Source: Pseudomonadota bacterium
Lineage (GTDB): Bacteria; Pseudomonadota; Gammaproteobacteria; JAADHS01
Direction of reading: 5' to 3'
NCBI GenBank assembly: GCA_021821045.1
Contig: JAKACW010000012.1
Location: 1 to 64,000 of the forward strand
Length of the DNA: 64,000 nucleotides
Each line of letters opens with the position of its first letter. Positions within the stretch are counted from its first letter, which is position 1. Of the stretch, positions 47,583 to 57,469 are shown piece by piece. The notes beneath the pieces were generated by a model. The model searched no databases. It was not told where the DNA came from and worked only from the letters and a program-made list of their open reading frames with translations. The position numbers and the translations under genes are program-made.

Positions 47583-48968
47583 ATGACGATGAGTAAAGCA
47601 TGGAGACGGGCGGGTTGGGTCGTAGGTTTTCTTGTGTGCGGTACGGCGACGGCGGATAACGAAGGAATCATTCGGATTGTGGGTCAAACGACATCAGTTC
47701 CGGTTTCCGATGCGGTCGTATATATCAATGGGAAAGGGAAAGCTGTCGACGCTAACGGCGAGGTGCGGGTGACCTTGGGCGAGGTGCCTGTCGAATTAAC
47801 TATAGCGTACAGGGATGGCGCCACTCGTCATATAGAAACAATTCACGGGTTCCCGCCCCGCGAGGTGACCACGGTTCATGTTCCGCACAAATCCAGTATA
47901 AAACGCGAGGCCGTGTTTTCTCTCGGTGTTCCCTTTGGACCAATTCAGCGCGAAGCCAAAGCGCTCGTCATTTTGCCGCAGCTGGCTTACGAAAGCGGCG
48001 GCCTGAATTTCGGGCATTACAACAACGTTCGGCTCTACTCCGATCAAATTCAAGACGATGGCAGGATGACGCTGATGGTCGTCGCGCTCGACGAGAAGCT
48101 CATTCCGGCCAAATACGGCTATATGTTGGACGTTGACCCGAGCGCCCTAGAAGCGGGCCACATCATGTTTAAACCGCCCCTCGCGACTGATATTGACAAA
48201 GAAGTTCAGCTTGTCCGGTGGCAAAAGGAGGCGGACCCCATAAACCCCAGCGACAGCAAGACCGCGTGTGACTTTAACGCGCCTCCGTATACGGGTTGCG
48301 GGCTCTATCCCGACAAGGGCGGCGTTTTTTCATGGATCAATGTTTGGCGCAAAGGCGAGCTGTTCCATGCGCCGGGTGCATTTCTTCCGCCTCGCACGGC
48401 CGGCGCGAATCCTCTGATGGTTTTGCCTGACGCTCAAATTGAATTGGTGGCGCATGACGATCCAAAAGGATTTGCCCCGTTCAATTATGCGCGACATCGT
48501 TTCTTGCGGTTCGACGCTTCCCCCGCAGACGTAGTGAGCCTTACTATGCCGAACGTCGTTATCGGAAGCCTAGAGCAGCACGGAGCCGATGCGATTCAGG
48601 TAAACGCCGCGTCGCGCGAAGCACGTTTCACTATCAACTCCGTGGGCGAGAGTCGAAGTGATGAACAGAACTTGGATTTCGGACAACTCCAGATTATTTG
48701 GACCGACTCTGAAGAGAGTGTTCGAACTATTTGGAATCAGTATTTTGAACCCAAAGCGGGTGAGAATATCGTTGCGCCAACGGCTGTGGCGCGTTCGCTT
48801 TCAAGTTGGTTGCCTGATGCAAAGCAGGATCAATTCGAGAATGTGCAGGTTTGGTTATATGGCAGCGACGGCGTCAACGGATATGGGGAGGCGATTGAGC
48901 TGTACGCGGATGGAAGAGAGACCGTTCGCCAAGGAGACGGGGCTTTTCAAGTCACGCGCTGGCGCTAG
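47583..48968 (+). CDS. Exported protein of unknown function
   Basis: 461 residues, not recognised. Signal peptide MTMSKAWRRAGWVVGFLVCG with cleavage near ATA-DNEG (residue 24). The region 30-90 looks like a carboxypeptidase-regulatory or Ig-like beta domain (VSDAVVYINGKGKAVDANGE, then VRVTLGEVPVELTI). The rest is beta-rich, with two cysteines close together (ACDFNAPPYTGC) and many aromatic residues. Two ATGs (47583 and 47589) are possible. Stands alone behind a palindromic operator-like site. Its base composition is somewhat more AT-rich than its neighbours, which may hint at transfer. Confidence 0.8.
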   Translation: MTMSKAWRRAGWVVGFLVCGTATADNEGIIRIVGQTTSVPVSDAVVYINGKGKAVDANGEVRVTLGEVPVELTIAYRDGATRHIETIHGFPPREVTTVHVPHKSSIKREAVFSLGVPFGPIQREAKALVILPQLAYESGGLNFGHYNNVRLYSDQIQDDGRMTLMVVALDEKLIPAKYGYMLDVDPSALEAGHIMFKPPLATDIDKEVQLVRWQKEADPINPSDSKTACDFNAPPYTGCGLYPDKGGVFSWINVWRKGELFHAPGAFLPPRTAGANPLMVLPDAQIELVAHDDPKGFAPFNYARHRFLRFDASPADVVSLTMPNVVIGSLEQHGADAIQVNAASREARFTINSVGESRSDEQNLDFGQLQIIWTDSEESVRTIWNQYFEPKAGENIVAPTAVARSLSSWLPDAKQDQFENVQVWLYGSDGVNGYGEAIELYADGRETVRQGDGAFQVTRWR

Positions 48969-49008
48969 TCAACAGTGGGGTCAGTGAGCGGTTGGATTGC
49001 TCAACGGA

Positions 49009-49446
49009 CTAGTGTTTGGTGTGAGCAGTGGCGGCCGTGTCCGCTCGCAAGATCAATTCGTCGAACCCATCATTTCGCAGCATGAATGCTCGCAGCGGCG
49101 GCGTTGCCTGCGGATTGACGATTACATAAGGCGTGTCGGGATAGCTCGCTTCGTGGCAATCAGTTTCTGACGGTTTCGGGGGCGAGAAGGGATGAGAGTG
49201 GTATATGGCGTGGAGCTGTTCGCCTGTTTGGCGCATTTGCTTAAATGCCGCGATCAGCTGTTTGGGTTCCAGTTCATAGCGGTAGCGACGGTCGGCGGCG
49301 GCATTGTTGATTTCCAGAACGGTGAATGAAGTGCTCGATCGAAGGATCAAGCCGCACACTTCTTCGGTTGGACACGCTGCGGCGAGGGCGATGAGCTGCT
49401 TTTGCACCGTGATCGGAAGTTCAAAAATTCGATCGGTTGCGGTCAT
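49009..49446 (-). CDS. JAMM/MPN+ family metallopeptidase
   Basis: 145 residues. Complete JAMM zinc site: Glu29 (TEEVCGLIL), His83, His85, Ser93 and Asp96 in IYHSHPFSPPKPSETD, the H-x-H-x7-S-x2-D spacing. The bacterial members (Mov34/MPN) usually remove C-terminal extensions from ubiquitin-like sulfur carriers and lie beside ThiF/MoaD-type genes; none is seen here. Start ATG 49446 overlaps the prmC stop (ATGA), so it is translated with prmC. The alternative start upstream lies inside prmC in another frame. Confidence 0.9.
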   Translation of the reverse strand: MTATDRIFELPITVQKQLIALAAACPTEEVCGLILRSSTSFTVLEINNAAADRRYRYELEPKQLIAAFKQMRQTGEQLHAIYHSHPFSPPKPSETDCHEASYPDTPYVIVNPQATPPLRAFMLRNDGFDELILRADTAATAHTKH

Positions 49447-50297
49447 GGCGCGCGGGCAATGACAAGACGCGGCTGTCCGGCGTAGTCCCGCAGTGTTTGA
49501 CATTCGCGCCAACCATGTTCTTTTAACAATGCCGCCAGCACCGACGATTGATCGTAACCGTGTTCCACTAGCAGCCAGCCGCCCGGCGTGAGGTGATCCC
49601 GGCCTTCGCTGATGATGACTTTCGCGGCGGCGAGACCCTCCGCGTCGCAGCTCAATGCAATGTCGGGTTCGAAACGCAAATCGCCCCGCGTCAGAGAGGG
49701 ATCGCCATGCGCGATGTAGGGCGGGTTAGCGACGATCATATCGAAGAGTTCGTCGGGGGCGGCGCCGAACCAGTCGCTGTGCAGAAATCGAACGTTGTGG
49801 ATTTGCAGACGTTCCGCGTTGGATTGCGCAACGGCAAGTGCTTCGGGCGAAATATCCAAGGCCGTCAGCGTGCAGTTGGGACGTTCCTTGGCGATTGCTA
49901 ACGCGATGGCGCCGCTGCCGGTGCCCAGATCGAGTACCCGTATTGGTTTGTCGGCCGGCAAACGCGCCAACGCCTCTTCGACCAGCAATTCGGTTTCCGG
50001 GCGGGGAATCAGTGTCGCCGGCGTGACGTTGAGTTGCAGAGACCAAAACTCGCGATAGCCCAGGATGTAAGCAATGGGCTCGCCGCGCGCGCGCCGGCCG
50101 ATGAGCGCCGCGAATGTCTCCACGACTTCCGCCTCGATTGTGCGCTCCGGCCGGGCGTGCAACCGGGCGCGGGTGAGATTGGCGGCGTGAGCGAGCAGAA
50201 CCTCGGCGTCCAATCGCGCCGACTCGCTGTCGGGCGCCAGCTCAGTGATGGCCCAGCGCAACAAGTCCGCGACGGATTGCGCTTGTGCGAGTGTCAC
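49443..50297 (-). CDS. prmC: Release factor glutamine methyltransferase
   Basis: 284 residues. Methylates the GGQ glutamine of RF1 and RF2. N-terminal five-helix domain ([20 protein letters not shown]), then SAM-binding [20 protein letters not shown] and catalytic NPPY ([15 protein letters not shown]). Start GTG 50295-50297 overlaps the prfA stop (GTGA). Placed directly after its substrate gene prfA. Confidence 0.96.
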   Translation of the reverse strand: MTLAQAQSVADLLRWAITELAPDSESARLDAEVLLAHAANLTRARLHARPERTIEAEVVETFAALIGRRARGEPIAYILGYREFWSLQLNVTPATLIPRPETELLVEEALARLPADKPIRVLDLGTGSGAIALAIAKERPNCTLTALDISPEALAVAQSNAERLQIHNVRFLHSDWFGAAPDELFDMIVANPPYIAHGDPSLTRGDLRFEPDIALSCDAEGLAAAKVIISEGRDHLTPGGWLLVEHGYDQSSVLAALLKEHGWRECQTLRDYAGQPRLVIARAP

Positions 50298-51382
50298 ACC
50301 TTGTCGCCCATCTCAGCGAGCAGTTCGGTCTGGTGTTCCTGAATCAGCGGCTCGATCACATCGTTCAGATTGCCCGTCAGGACCGAATCGAGCTTATATA
50401 GAGTCAGGTTGATGCGGTGATCGGTCATGCGCCCTTGAGGATAGTTGTACGTGCGGATGCGCTCCGACCGATCGCCGGTGCCCACCAGCATTTTGCGCGT
50501 GGCGGCTTGTTCCTTTTGTTGTTTCTCCTGCTCCATGTTGAGCAGGCGGGCTTGCAGTAAGGACATGGCGCGCGATCGGTTCTTATGTTGCGAGCGCTCG
50601 TCCTGGCATTCCACCACCACGCCGGTCGGCAAGTGGGTGATGCGAATCGCGGAATCGGTTTTGTTGACGTGCTGACCGCCCGCACCCGACGCGCGATAGG
50701 TGTCGACTTTCAGATCAGCCGGATTGATTTGAATCTGCTCGACCTCGTCCGCTTCCGGCATGATTGCCACGGTGCAGGTGGAGGTGTGAATGCGACCCTG
50801 CGCTTCGGTGGCCGGAACGCGCTGCACGCGGTGCGCGCCGGATTCGAATTTCAGTTTTGAATACGCGCCCTGACCGATGATGCGTGAAATGATTTCTTTG
50901 TAGCCGCCATGTTCGCCGTCATGGGTGCTGAGGATCTCCATGGTCCAGCCTTGATTCTCGGCGTAGCGCGAGTACATGCGATGCAAATCCCCGGCGAAAA
51001 TCGCCGCCTCATCGCCGCCGGCGCCGGCGCGAATTTCCAGAAACACGTTGCTGTCGTCATGGGGATCCTTCGGCAGCAGGTGTTTCTGCAGCTCGATCTC
51101 CAGAGCCTCGATGCGCTGTTTGGCGCCCTGCAGCTCTTCCTCCGCCATGGCGCGCACGTCGGGGTCGCTGTCTTTGAGCATGTCCTGAGCGGCGGCAATA
51201 TCGTTTTCGGCAGCGAGATAATCATTGAAGCAGTTGACGACGGGCTGAAGCTGAGAATACTCGCGAGAGTAGTCGCGAAAACGATTCTGCGAATTGATGA
51301 CGTCCGCCTCGGACAACAGGGCGCTCAACTCCTGCAGCCGCTCGGAGATTTGCTCCAGCTTACGGCGGATGGAAGGTTTCAC
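50294..51382 (-). CDS. prfA: Peptide chain release factor 1
   Basis: 362 residues. Terminates translation at UAA and UAG. The stop-codon-reading PAT motif ([16 protein letters not shown]) and the GGQ peptide-release motif ([20 protein letters not shown]) are both intact. N-terminal helical domain ends around 110. Starts at GTG (51380-51382), 3 bp after the hemA stop. Middle gene of hemA-prfA-prmC. Confidence 0.97.
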   Translation of the reverse strand: MKPSIRRKLEQISERLQELSALLSEADVINSQNRFRDYSREYSQLQPVVNCFNDYLAAENDIAAAQDMLKDSDPDVRAMAEEELQGAKQRIEALEIELQKHLLPKDPHDDSNVFLEIRAGAGGDEAAIFAGDLHRMYSRYAENQGWTMEILSTHDGEHGGYKEIISRIIGQGAYSKLKFESGAHRVQRVPATEAQGRIHTSTCTVAIMPEADEVEQIQINPADLKVDTYRASGAGGQHVNKTDSAIRITHLPTGVVVECQDERSQHKNRSRAMSLLQARLLNMEQEKQQKEQAATRKMLVGTGDRSERIRTYNYPQGRMTDHRINLTLYKLDSVLTGNLNDVIEPLIQEHQTELLAEMGDKV

Positions 51383-51385
51383 ACG

Positions 51386-52657
51386 CTACTCGTCAGCGTC
51401 GGATTTCTTGATGTCGAAAAGTTCTTGCGCGGCGTCGACAAGATCGTAGCGGCCATCATATCCAGCCTGTCTCATTTGCGCGCTCGGAGCGTGGATCAGT
51501 TTGTTGGTTAAACCGCGGGCCAGCCATTGCATAACTTCTTCCGGTGATTCGCCTCTGGCCAGCATGCGTCGCGCCTTCTCCAATTCCGCATCGCGCAAGG
51601 ATTCGGCTTGCTCGCGGTAGGCGCGTATCGTATCGACGACTTGCAGCGAGCGCAACCAACCCATGAAATGGGAAACTTGCGACTCGATGATTTCTTCGGC
51701 TTGCTTTGCCGCTTCTTGGCGGGACTTCAGACCTTCTTGAATGATTTCTTGCAGATCGTCGACAGTGTACAAATAGACGTCGTCGAGTTGGCTGCATTCG
51801 GGTTCGATGTCCCGCGGGACCGCGATATCGACCATCAAGATAGGTCTGTGCCGCCGCGCTTTGACCGCCCGCTCCACGGCGCCCTTGCCTAAGATCGGCA
51901 GCGTGCTGCCGGTGGATGAAATTACGATATCCGCTTCCGCCAGATGAGAGCCGATCTCGGTCAGCGAAATGGCGAAGGCGTTGAATTCCTTAGCTAAGGC
52001 GTGCGCTTTTTCCACTGTGCGATTGGCGATGATCATGCGCCCGATGCCGTTTTCGTGCAGATGCCGCGCCGCCAGCTCGATGGTTTCACCGGCGCCGATC
52101 AACAGGGCGGTGTGCTGCGGGAAATCGCTGAAAATCTGTTTGGCCAGGCTGACCGCGGCGAACGCCACCGAGACCGGGCTCGAGCCGATGGCCGTATCGG
52201 AGCGAATCTGCTTCGCCACCGAAAAGGTGTACTGAAACAACTTGCCCAGCAATGTGCCGACGGTTCCTGCTTGAACCGCTGCGCGATAGGCGGTTTTGAT
52301 CTGGCCGAGAATCTGCGGCTCGCCGAGAATGAGCGAGTCCAGACCGCAGGCGACGCGCAACAAGTGTTGAACGGCTTGTCCTTCCGGATGCATGTACAGG
52401 AAGGGCTCTAGTTCCTCGCGCTTAAGTTTATGATAATGTTGAAACCAGTCGATGATTTTGCGGCCATCGTCTTCGGCCGCCGTGGTGCATACCAGTTCGG
52501 TTCGATTGCAGGTGGACACGATTGCCGCTTCCGAGGCATACCCCAGAGCAGTCAGTTCGCGCAGCGCCTCTTCAAGTTTTTCAGGCGAGAACGCGACGCG
52601 CTCCCGAATGTTTACGGGGGCGGTCTTGTGGTTAATTCCGAGGGCTATGAGTGCCAT
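51386..52657 (-). CDS. hemA: Glutamyl-tRNA reductase
   Basis: 423 residues. Reduces Glu-tRNA(Glu) to glutamate-1-semialdehyde, first step of tetrapyrrole synthesis. Catalytic Cys in [16 protein letters not shown] (Cys50), [25 protein letters not shown]-binding [20 protein letters not shown] and [12 protein letters not shown]-terminal dimerisation helix. The N-terminus [20 protein letters not shown] is that of the family; no degradation-type Lys-rich tag. First gene of hemA-prfA-prmC-JAMM, divergent from the TPR lipoprotein. Confidence 0.97.
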   Translation of the reverse strand: MALIALGINHKTAPVNIRERVAFSPEKLEEALRELTALGYASEAAIVSTCNRTELVCTTAAEDDGRKIIDWFQHYHKLKREELEPFLYMHPEGQAVQHLLRVACGLDSLILGEPQILGQIKTAYRAAVQAGTVGTLLGKLFQYTFSVAKQIRSDTAIGSSPVSVAFAAVSLAKQIFSDFPQHTALLIGAGETIELAARHLHENGIGRMIIANRTVEKAHALAKEFNAFAISLTEIGSHLAEADIVISSTGSTLPILGKGAVERAVKARRHRPILMVDIAVPRDIEPECSQLDDVYLYTVDDLQEIIQEGLKSRQEAAKQAEEIIESQVSHFMGWLRSLQVVDTIRAYREQAESLRDAELEKARRMLARGESPEEVMQWLARGLTNKLIHAPSAQMRQAGYDGRYDLVDAAQELFDIKKSDADE

Positions 52658-52978
52658 GAACCAAAGCTACAGTGTCTGATCGAAATTTATGCGCTCGTCG
52701 AAAGCCATATTTACCCGCGCTTGAAATGATGGATGTAGACCATGGCCCTAAACATTGTTTTTTCTATTAATAATTTCGGCTTTCGCGAGCCAAATTTAAT
52801 ACCATAAAATGCGTCCAAAGGGAACGCAGCGGGTTGCAATGCTACAGCTTGGTCGATTGTGGCCGAAACAGTTATGACACCATGAAATTCAAAGGGTTAT
52901 ATGCCTAAAACGGACTTTTGCAGCGGCCCTAACGATTTGCGGACGCCGGATGAACCTCCACGTCAGGGAGATGCGCCT
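52658..52978. other. Divergent control region between hemA and the TPR lipoprotein
   Basis: 321 bp, clearly AT-rich at 52730-52830 (TTTTTTCTATTAATAATTTC), so the promoters for hemA and the TPR gene are expected here. I see no exact consensus pair. The ATG at 52901 opens the same frame as the TPR gene but its first 26 codons are not signal-like, so I treat them as leader. Confidence 0.5.
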
Positions 52979-54748
52979 ATGAAGAAATATCTATCGATGC
53001 TTGGTTTTTCGTTGCTGCTGGCCAGTGGTTGCGCCACTGTGCCTCCCCCGGCATCGAGCGGCAGCACCAGCCCGCACGGGGCGATGACCATCGAGTCTGC
53101 TGAAGGCGGCGCCGAGGCGTTCGATCCCGATGCGGCCACGCCCACGGTGCCGGCGGTCGAACTGAGCGGTGATCTTCTTTATGAGTTGCTTATCGCCGAT
53201 ATCGCCCAACGCCGCGGTCACTATGACCGTTCCGTCGACGGTTATCTGCGCTTGGCGCAAGAGACGCGCGATCCGCGCCTGGCGGAGCGGGCGACCCGTA
53301 TTGCCCTCTATGCGCGTCGATCCGCCGAAGCACAAGAGGCCGGCGAGTTGTGGGCCGAGCTTGATCCCGAGAACGTCGAGGCGCGCCAATCCCTGGCTGC
53401 CCTCTACATCCGCGACGGCAAAACGGACCAGGCGTTGTCCCATATCGAAGAGATTTTGTCGTATTCCGCCGAGGGTGCGGACAATGGCTTCATGGTGATC
53501 GCTAGCCTCCTGAGCCGGGAGAAGGACAAACGGGTGGCGCTCGACGTAATGGGCAAGTTGGTCGCCGCCCGCGAAGGCAACGCCGACGCGCTGTATGCGT
53601 ACTCCCACCTGGCGGCGCGCCTGGGTGAGTTGGAAGAAGCGTCCAAGGCGATCGACCAGGTCATCAAGCTCAAGCCGGATATGGACGCGGCGATTATTCA
53701 GAAGGCGCGAATCCTGCAGGCGCAGGGAAAGACGGCGCAGACTTCCGCGTTCCTGCAAGACGTCATCAAACGCGATCCGCGCAATCCGGAATACCGCCTT
53801 TTTTACGCTCGAATGCTGGCTGACGAAGATCGCTTTGACGAAGCGTTCACCCAATTCGCCAAGTTAAACGAATTAAGCCCCGGCAATGATGACATCGTTT
53901 TCGCCCTGGGTTTCCTGGCGCTTCAATTGGGTCGTCTCGACGAGGCCGAGAAATATTTGGTCGAATTGATCGATCGTGGCGGCCGGGGTCCCGAAGTGAT
54001 GTATTACCTCGGGCGGTTGGAGGAGGAGCGGGGCGACCTTGCGAAAGCCAAGCGCTGGTATGGTCAAATCAATGACGGTGAGCACTACATAAACGCCCAA
54101 ATCCGCATCGTGGTGCTCAAAGCGCACGACGGCGATTTGGCCGGCGCCCGGGCCCATCTCGATGCCTTGAAGGCCCAGCGCCCGGCGCACCGATTGCGTT
54201 TGTTCCTTGTCGAGGGCGAAGTGCTGGTCGAGCACGAGAAGTATCAGGAAGCCCTGGACATGTACAACGCCGCCCTGAGCGAGTTCGCCGACAACGCGGA
54301 TCTGCTTTACGCGCGCGCCATGGTTGCCGAGAAGTTGGACAACCTCGACCAGCTCGAAACCGACCTGCGGGCCATTCTCGCTCGCAATCCGAACAACGCC
54401 GAAGCGCTGAACGCGCTGGGCTACACCCTGGCTGACCGTACCGACCGCTACCAAGAAGCGCTGGAGCTTGTCACCCGGGCGTTGGAGCTGCGTCCCGGGG
54501 ACTATTTCATTTTGGATAGCATGGGCTGGGTCCATTACCGGCTCGGCAACCATGACGAAGCCGTCAAGTATTTACGCCGCGCGCTCGAGATGAAGCCCGA
54601 TGCCGAGGTTGCGGCGCACCTGGGCGAAGTGCTCTGGGTGGCCGGCGATAAGGACGGCGCCCGCAAGGTTTGGCAACAGGCGTTGGAGTATGACCCCGAG
54701 ACCAAGCGCAAGATCGTGCTCGAGGTTATGCAACGCCTCGATCATTGA
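52979..54748 (+). CDS. TPR-repeat lipoprotein
   Basis: 589 residues from ATG 52979 (MKKYLSMLGFSLLLASGCAT). RBS GGGAG 9 bp upstream. Lipobox LASGC with Cys18 at the end of a hydrophobic core, a Pro/Ser-rich linker, then about a dozen tetratricopeptide repeats to the end (for example NPNNAEALNALGYTLADRTD and DYFILDSMGWVHYRLGNHDE). Proteins with this layout lie upstream of lolB in many gammaproteobacteria and are predicted to be envelope scaffolds; partner unknown. The frame is open from ATG 52901, less likely. TTG start of lolB overlaps its stop. Confidence 0.85.
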   Translation: MKKYLSMLGFSLLLASGCATVPPPASSGSTSPHGAMTIESAEGGAEAFDPDAATPTVPAVELSGDLLYELLIADIAQRRGHYDRSVDGYLRLAQETRDPRLAERATRIALYARRSAEAQEAGELWAELDPENVEARQSLAALYIRDGKTDQALSHIEEILSYSAEGADNGFMVIASLLSREKDKRVALDVMGKLVAAREGNADALYAYSHLAARLGELEEASKAIDQVIKLKPDMDAAIIQKARILQAQGKTAQTSAFLQDVIKRDPRNPEYRLFYARMLADEDRFDEAFTQFAKLNELSPGNDDIVFALGFLALQLGRLDEAEKYLVELIDRGGRGPEVMYYLGRLEEERGDLAKAKRWYGQINDGEHYINAQIRIVVLKAHDGDLAGARAHLDALKAQRPAHRLRLFLVEGEVLVEHEKYQEALDMYNAALSEFADNADLLYARAMVAEKLDNLDQLETDLRAILARNPNNAEALNALGYTLADRTDRYQEALELVTRALELRPGDYFILDSMGWVHYRLGNHDEAVKYLRRALEMKPDAEVAAHLGEVLWVAGDKDGARKVWQQALEYDPETKRKIVLEVMQRLDH

Positions 54749-55419
54749 TCTTCTCCGTGACTCTCAATCGTGCTTGGGCGCGCGCGACAACGCGCGCCGC
54801 GCCACTTGCGCTGATTGGCCTGATCGCGGCCGGCGGTTGTTCCACGATGCTGCCGGCGCCGACGCCCGAGACCATCATCACTCCCGAAGACTACGACGCC
54901 GCCGCGCAATCCCTCGCCACCTGGACGTTGCAAGGGCGGGTGGCGGTCAATCGGGACGGCCAGGGCTGGACGGCTTCGCTGCGTTGGGGTCAGCAACGCG
55001 ACGATTACCACATCGATTTGAGCGGACCCTTTGGTCAGGGCGCGGCGCAATTTGAGGGTAATGGGGAACACATGCGGGCCCAACTGGCCGGCGAGGAGTT
55101 CGTCCGCGAAGGCGATCCTTCGGAACTGATGTATCAGGTTTTGGGCTGGGACGTGCCCGTGGCCTCGCTGCGCTACTGGGTGCTGGGTTTGGCCGATCCG
55201 TCTCAGCCGGCCCAGCGTCGGTGGGATGAGTACGGCCGTCCCGCCGCCCTTAATCAGATGGGCTGGACCATTGAATATACCCGCCACCGCGAGGATACTG
55301 TGCTGCCGCTTCCGACGCGGCTTGCAGCAACCCGCGGCGAGTGGCGTTTCAAGCTAATCGTTGACGAGTGGATTGACCAATCTCCCCAGGACGATCAAAG
55401 CCGTACCGATGCACAGTAA
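54745..55419 (+). CDS. lolB: Outer-membrane lipoprotein receptor LolB
   Basis: 224 residues. Accepts lipoproteins from LolA and inserts them in the outer membrane. Lipoprotein signal ends AAGGC with Cys32. Domain signatures: TWTLQGRVAVNRDGQGWTAS, LRWGQQRDDYHIDLSGPFGQ, and VASLRYWVLGLADPS containing the exposed loop leucine region. Start TTG 54745 overlaps the previous stop; GTG 54757 (MTLNRAWARATT) is also possible. Lies directly before ispE, as usual in gammaproteobacteria. Confidence 0.93.
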   Translation: MIFSVTLNRAWARATTRAAPLALIGLIAAGGCSTMLPAPTPETIITPEDYDAAAQSLATWTLQGRVAVNRDGQGWTASLRWGQQRDDYHIDLSGPFGQGAAQFEGNGEHMRAQLAGEEFVREGDPSELMYQVLGWDVPVASLRYWVLGLADPSQPAQRRWDEYGRPAALNQMGWTIEYTRHREDTVLPLPTRLAATRGEWRFKLIVDEWIDQSPQDDQSRTDAQ

Positions 55420-56269
55420 CGAAAGTTGGCCCGCACCCGCCAAGCTCAATTTATTCTTGCACATCACCGGGCGCCGCCCCGACGGCTACCACACGCTGCA
55501 AACCGTCTTCCAATTCCTCGATTTCGGGGACGAGCTATCATTCCAGCCGCGGGACGATGGCCGTATCGAACGGATCGGCGACGTGCCGGGGGTTGCCGCG
55601 GAACGCGACTTGAGTGTGCGTGCGGCACGCTTGCTGCGCGAGGCCGCCGGCGGGAACCACGGCGTCACCATTGAGATTCGCAAGCGGTTGCCGATGGGCG
55701 GGGGCGTCGGGGGAGGCAGTTCCGACGCGGCAACCACCCTGGTGGCGCTAAACGCGTTGTGGAACATCGGATTGGGCGCCGATGAGTTGGCCCGGCTCGG
55801 TTTGCGCCTGGGGGCCGATGTCCCCGTTTTTGTGCGCGGTCGAGCCGCGTGGGCCGAAGGGGTAGGGGATGAGCTGCAGCCGCTTCCGGATCTTCCCGAG
55901 CCGTGGTATCTGGTGATCGTTCCCAATTGCCACGTGCCCACCGCCGAAATCTTCTCGGTCCCTGAATTGACACGAGACCAGCCGCCCATCAAAATACGCA
56001 ATTTTCTCGCGGGCGAGGCCCGCAATGTGTGCGAGCCGGTGGTGCGACAGCGCTATCCCGAAGTGGACGAAGCCCTTAAATGGTTAGGGCAATTCGGTCC
56101 GGCACGGATGAGCGGGACCGGGGCCTGTATTTTCTTGGCGTTTGATTCCCAAGAGAAAGCGCGAGCTGTGTATAATGGCCGTCCCTCGAAGTGGGGTGGT
56201 TTTGTCGCGCGGGGCCAGAACGAGTCGCCTCTGCGGCGGCGATTGGAAAGCGCGTTGCTCGAGCGTTAA
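55409..56269 (+). CDS. ispE: 4-diphosphocytidyl-2-C-methyl-D-erythritol kinase
   Basis: 286 residues, GHMP kinase of the MEP isoprenoid pathway. Substrate motif PAPAKLNLFLHITGRRPDGY, ATP loop LPMGGGVGGGSSDAATTLVA, and the C-terminal GPARMSGTGACIFLAF. Start ATG 55409 (MHSNESW); 48 bp of the ORF upstream are within lolB. Overlaps lolB by 11 bp. A TATAAT at 56171 lies within its 3' end and may be the tRNA-Gln promoter. Confidence 0.96.
   Translation: MHSNESWPAPAKLNLFLHITGRRPDGYHTLQTVFQFLDFGDELSFQPRDDGRIERIGDVPGVAAERDLSVRAARLLREAAGGNHGVTIEIRKRLPMGGGVGGGSSDAATTLVALNALWNIGLGADELARLGLRLGADVPVFVRGRAAWAEGVGDELQPLPDLPEPWYLVIVPNCHVPTAEIFSVPELTRDQPPIKIRNFLAGEARNVCEPVVRQRYPEVDEALKWLGQFGPARMSGTGACIFLAFDSQEKARAVYNGRPSKWGGFVARGQNESPLRRRLESALLER
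56142..56176 (+). promoter_or_regulatory. Possible tRNA-Gln promoter inside ispE
   Basis: TATAAT at 56171-56176 inside the ispE coding region, about 111 bp before tRNA-Gln. The nearest -35 look-alike, TTGATT (56142-56147), is 23 bp away, too far; so the call rests on the perfect -10 only. Confidence 0.35.
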
Positions 56270-56286
56270 AAGCGTTTGTTTGTCGG

Positions 56287-56361
56287 TGGGGTGTCGCCAA
56301 GCGGTAAGGCACTGGATTTTGATTCCAGCATTCCCAGGTTCGAATCCTGGCACCCCAGCCA
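56287..56361 (+). tRNA. tRNA-Gln (anticodon TTG)
   Basis: Full cloverleaf of 75 bases including encoded CCA: acceptor TGGGGTG / CACCCCA with discriminator G, D arm GCCAAGCGGTAAGGC, anticodon loop TTTTGAT with TTG, T arm CCCAGGTTCGAATCCTGG. Very close to E. coli tRNA-Gln. Lies between ispE and prs, the standard location in gammaproteobacteria. Note that the gatCAB genes at 37583-40931 make Gln-tRNA through transamidation a possibility. Confidence 0.97.
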
Positions 56362-56462
56362 TATTGATGTGATGTAGCTTCGGAATAATAAATCATCGAG
56401 ATACGGCCCGCACGCGCCGTTGCGTGGCGGTACTCGGTGATGCGCTCCAAAGAGGGGGAAGG

Positions 56463-57416
56463 GTGCCCGACAATAAGATGATGGTCTTCACGGGCAACGC
56501 CAATCGGACCTTAGCCGAGGCGATTGTCGGCCATCTCAATATGCCGCTTGGTAGGGCAATCGTCGGGCGTTTTAGTGACGGCGAGGTGATGGTTGAAATC
56601 ATGGATCACGTCCGCGGTCAGGACGTGTTCATTGTTCAACCGACTTGCCGCCCCACCAATGACAACTTGATCGAGTTGTTGGTGATGGCGGACGCGATAC
56701 GGCGCGCGTCTGCCTATCGGATCACCGCGGTGATTCCGTATTTTGGTTATTCGCGACAGGACCGGCGGCCGCGTTCGGCGCGTGTTCCGATCACGGCGAA
56801 GGTTGTTGCGAATATGATCGCGAGCGTGGGTGTCGACCGCGTGTTGACGGTCGACTTGCACGCCGATCAGATCCAGGGGTTTTTCGATTTGCCGGTGGAC
56901 AACGTCTACGCGTCGCCGCTGTTGCTCGGTGACATCTGGCGGCAAGAGTACCCGGATCTGATCGTTGTATCGCCGGACGTCGGCGGCGTAGTCAGGGCGC
57001 GAGCGGTGGCAAAGCGACTCGACGACGCTGACTTGGCGATCATTGACAAACGCCGGCCGCGGCCTAACGAAGCCAAGGTGATGCACATCATCGGCGAAGT
57101 GGAAGGCCGGACGTGTATTTTGGTCGACGATTTGGTGGACACCGCGGGAACACTGTGTGAGGCGGCGCGGGCATTGAAGGAGCGCGGGGCGAATAAGGTC
57201 TTCGCCTACACCACGCACCCGGTGCTTTCCGGCCCGGCTGTGAAGAACATTGAAAGTTCTGTGCTGGATGAGTTGGTGGTGACCGATACGGTGCCCTTGA
57301 ACAAGGAGGCGGCCGCCTGTTCAAGAATTCGGCAGCTGAGTATCGCGGGAATGCTGGCGGAGACCATGCGCCGGGTCAGCGCCGAGGAATCGGTCAGCAG
57401 CATGTACATGGATTAA
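56463..57416 (+). CDS. prs: Ribose-phosphate pyrophosphokinase
   Basis: 317 residues. Makes PRPP from ribose-5-phosphate and ATP. Family motifs: [30 protein letters not shown] (ATP site), [13 protein letters not shown], and the PRPP-binding loop [20 protein letters not shown]. Start GTG 56463 has GAGGGGGAAGG just upstream; a longer frame from ATG 56424 has no RBS. Follows tRNA-Gln by 101 bp and precedes rplY. Confidence 0.96.
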   Translation: MPDNKMMVFTGNANRTLAEAIVGHLNMPLGRAIVGRFSDGEVMVEIMDHVRGQDVFIVQPTCRPTNDNLIELLVMADAIRRASAYRITAVIPYFGYSRQDRRPRSARVPITAKVVANMIASVGVDRVLTVDLHADQIQGFFDLPVDNVYASPLLLGDIWRQEYPDLIVVSPDVGGVVRARAVAKRLDDADLAIIDKRRPRPNEAKVMHIIGEVEGRTCILVDDLVDTAGTLCEAARALKERGANKVFAYTTHPVLSGPAVKNIESSVLDELVVTDTVPLNKEAAACSRIRQLSIAGMLAETMRRVSAEESVSSMYMD

Positions 57417-57469
57417 TTTGAGCGCGAAACGTTCGCGATCTTTGAGAAGAGTTTTTTTAGGAGAGTGCC

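Noticed and set aside
47354-47596. 80-codon open frame before the exported protein
   Set aside because: No RBS, overlaps the next start and covers the palindrome; probably non-coding.
57423-57462. Small hairpin plus T-run between prs and rplY as an attenuator
   Set aside because: The stem CGCGAA/TTCGCG is separated from the T-run by about 13 bases, so it is not a normal terminator.
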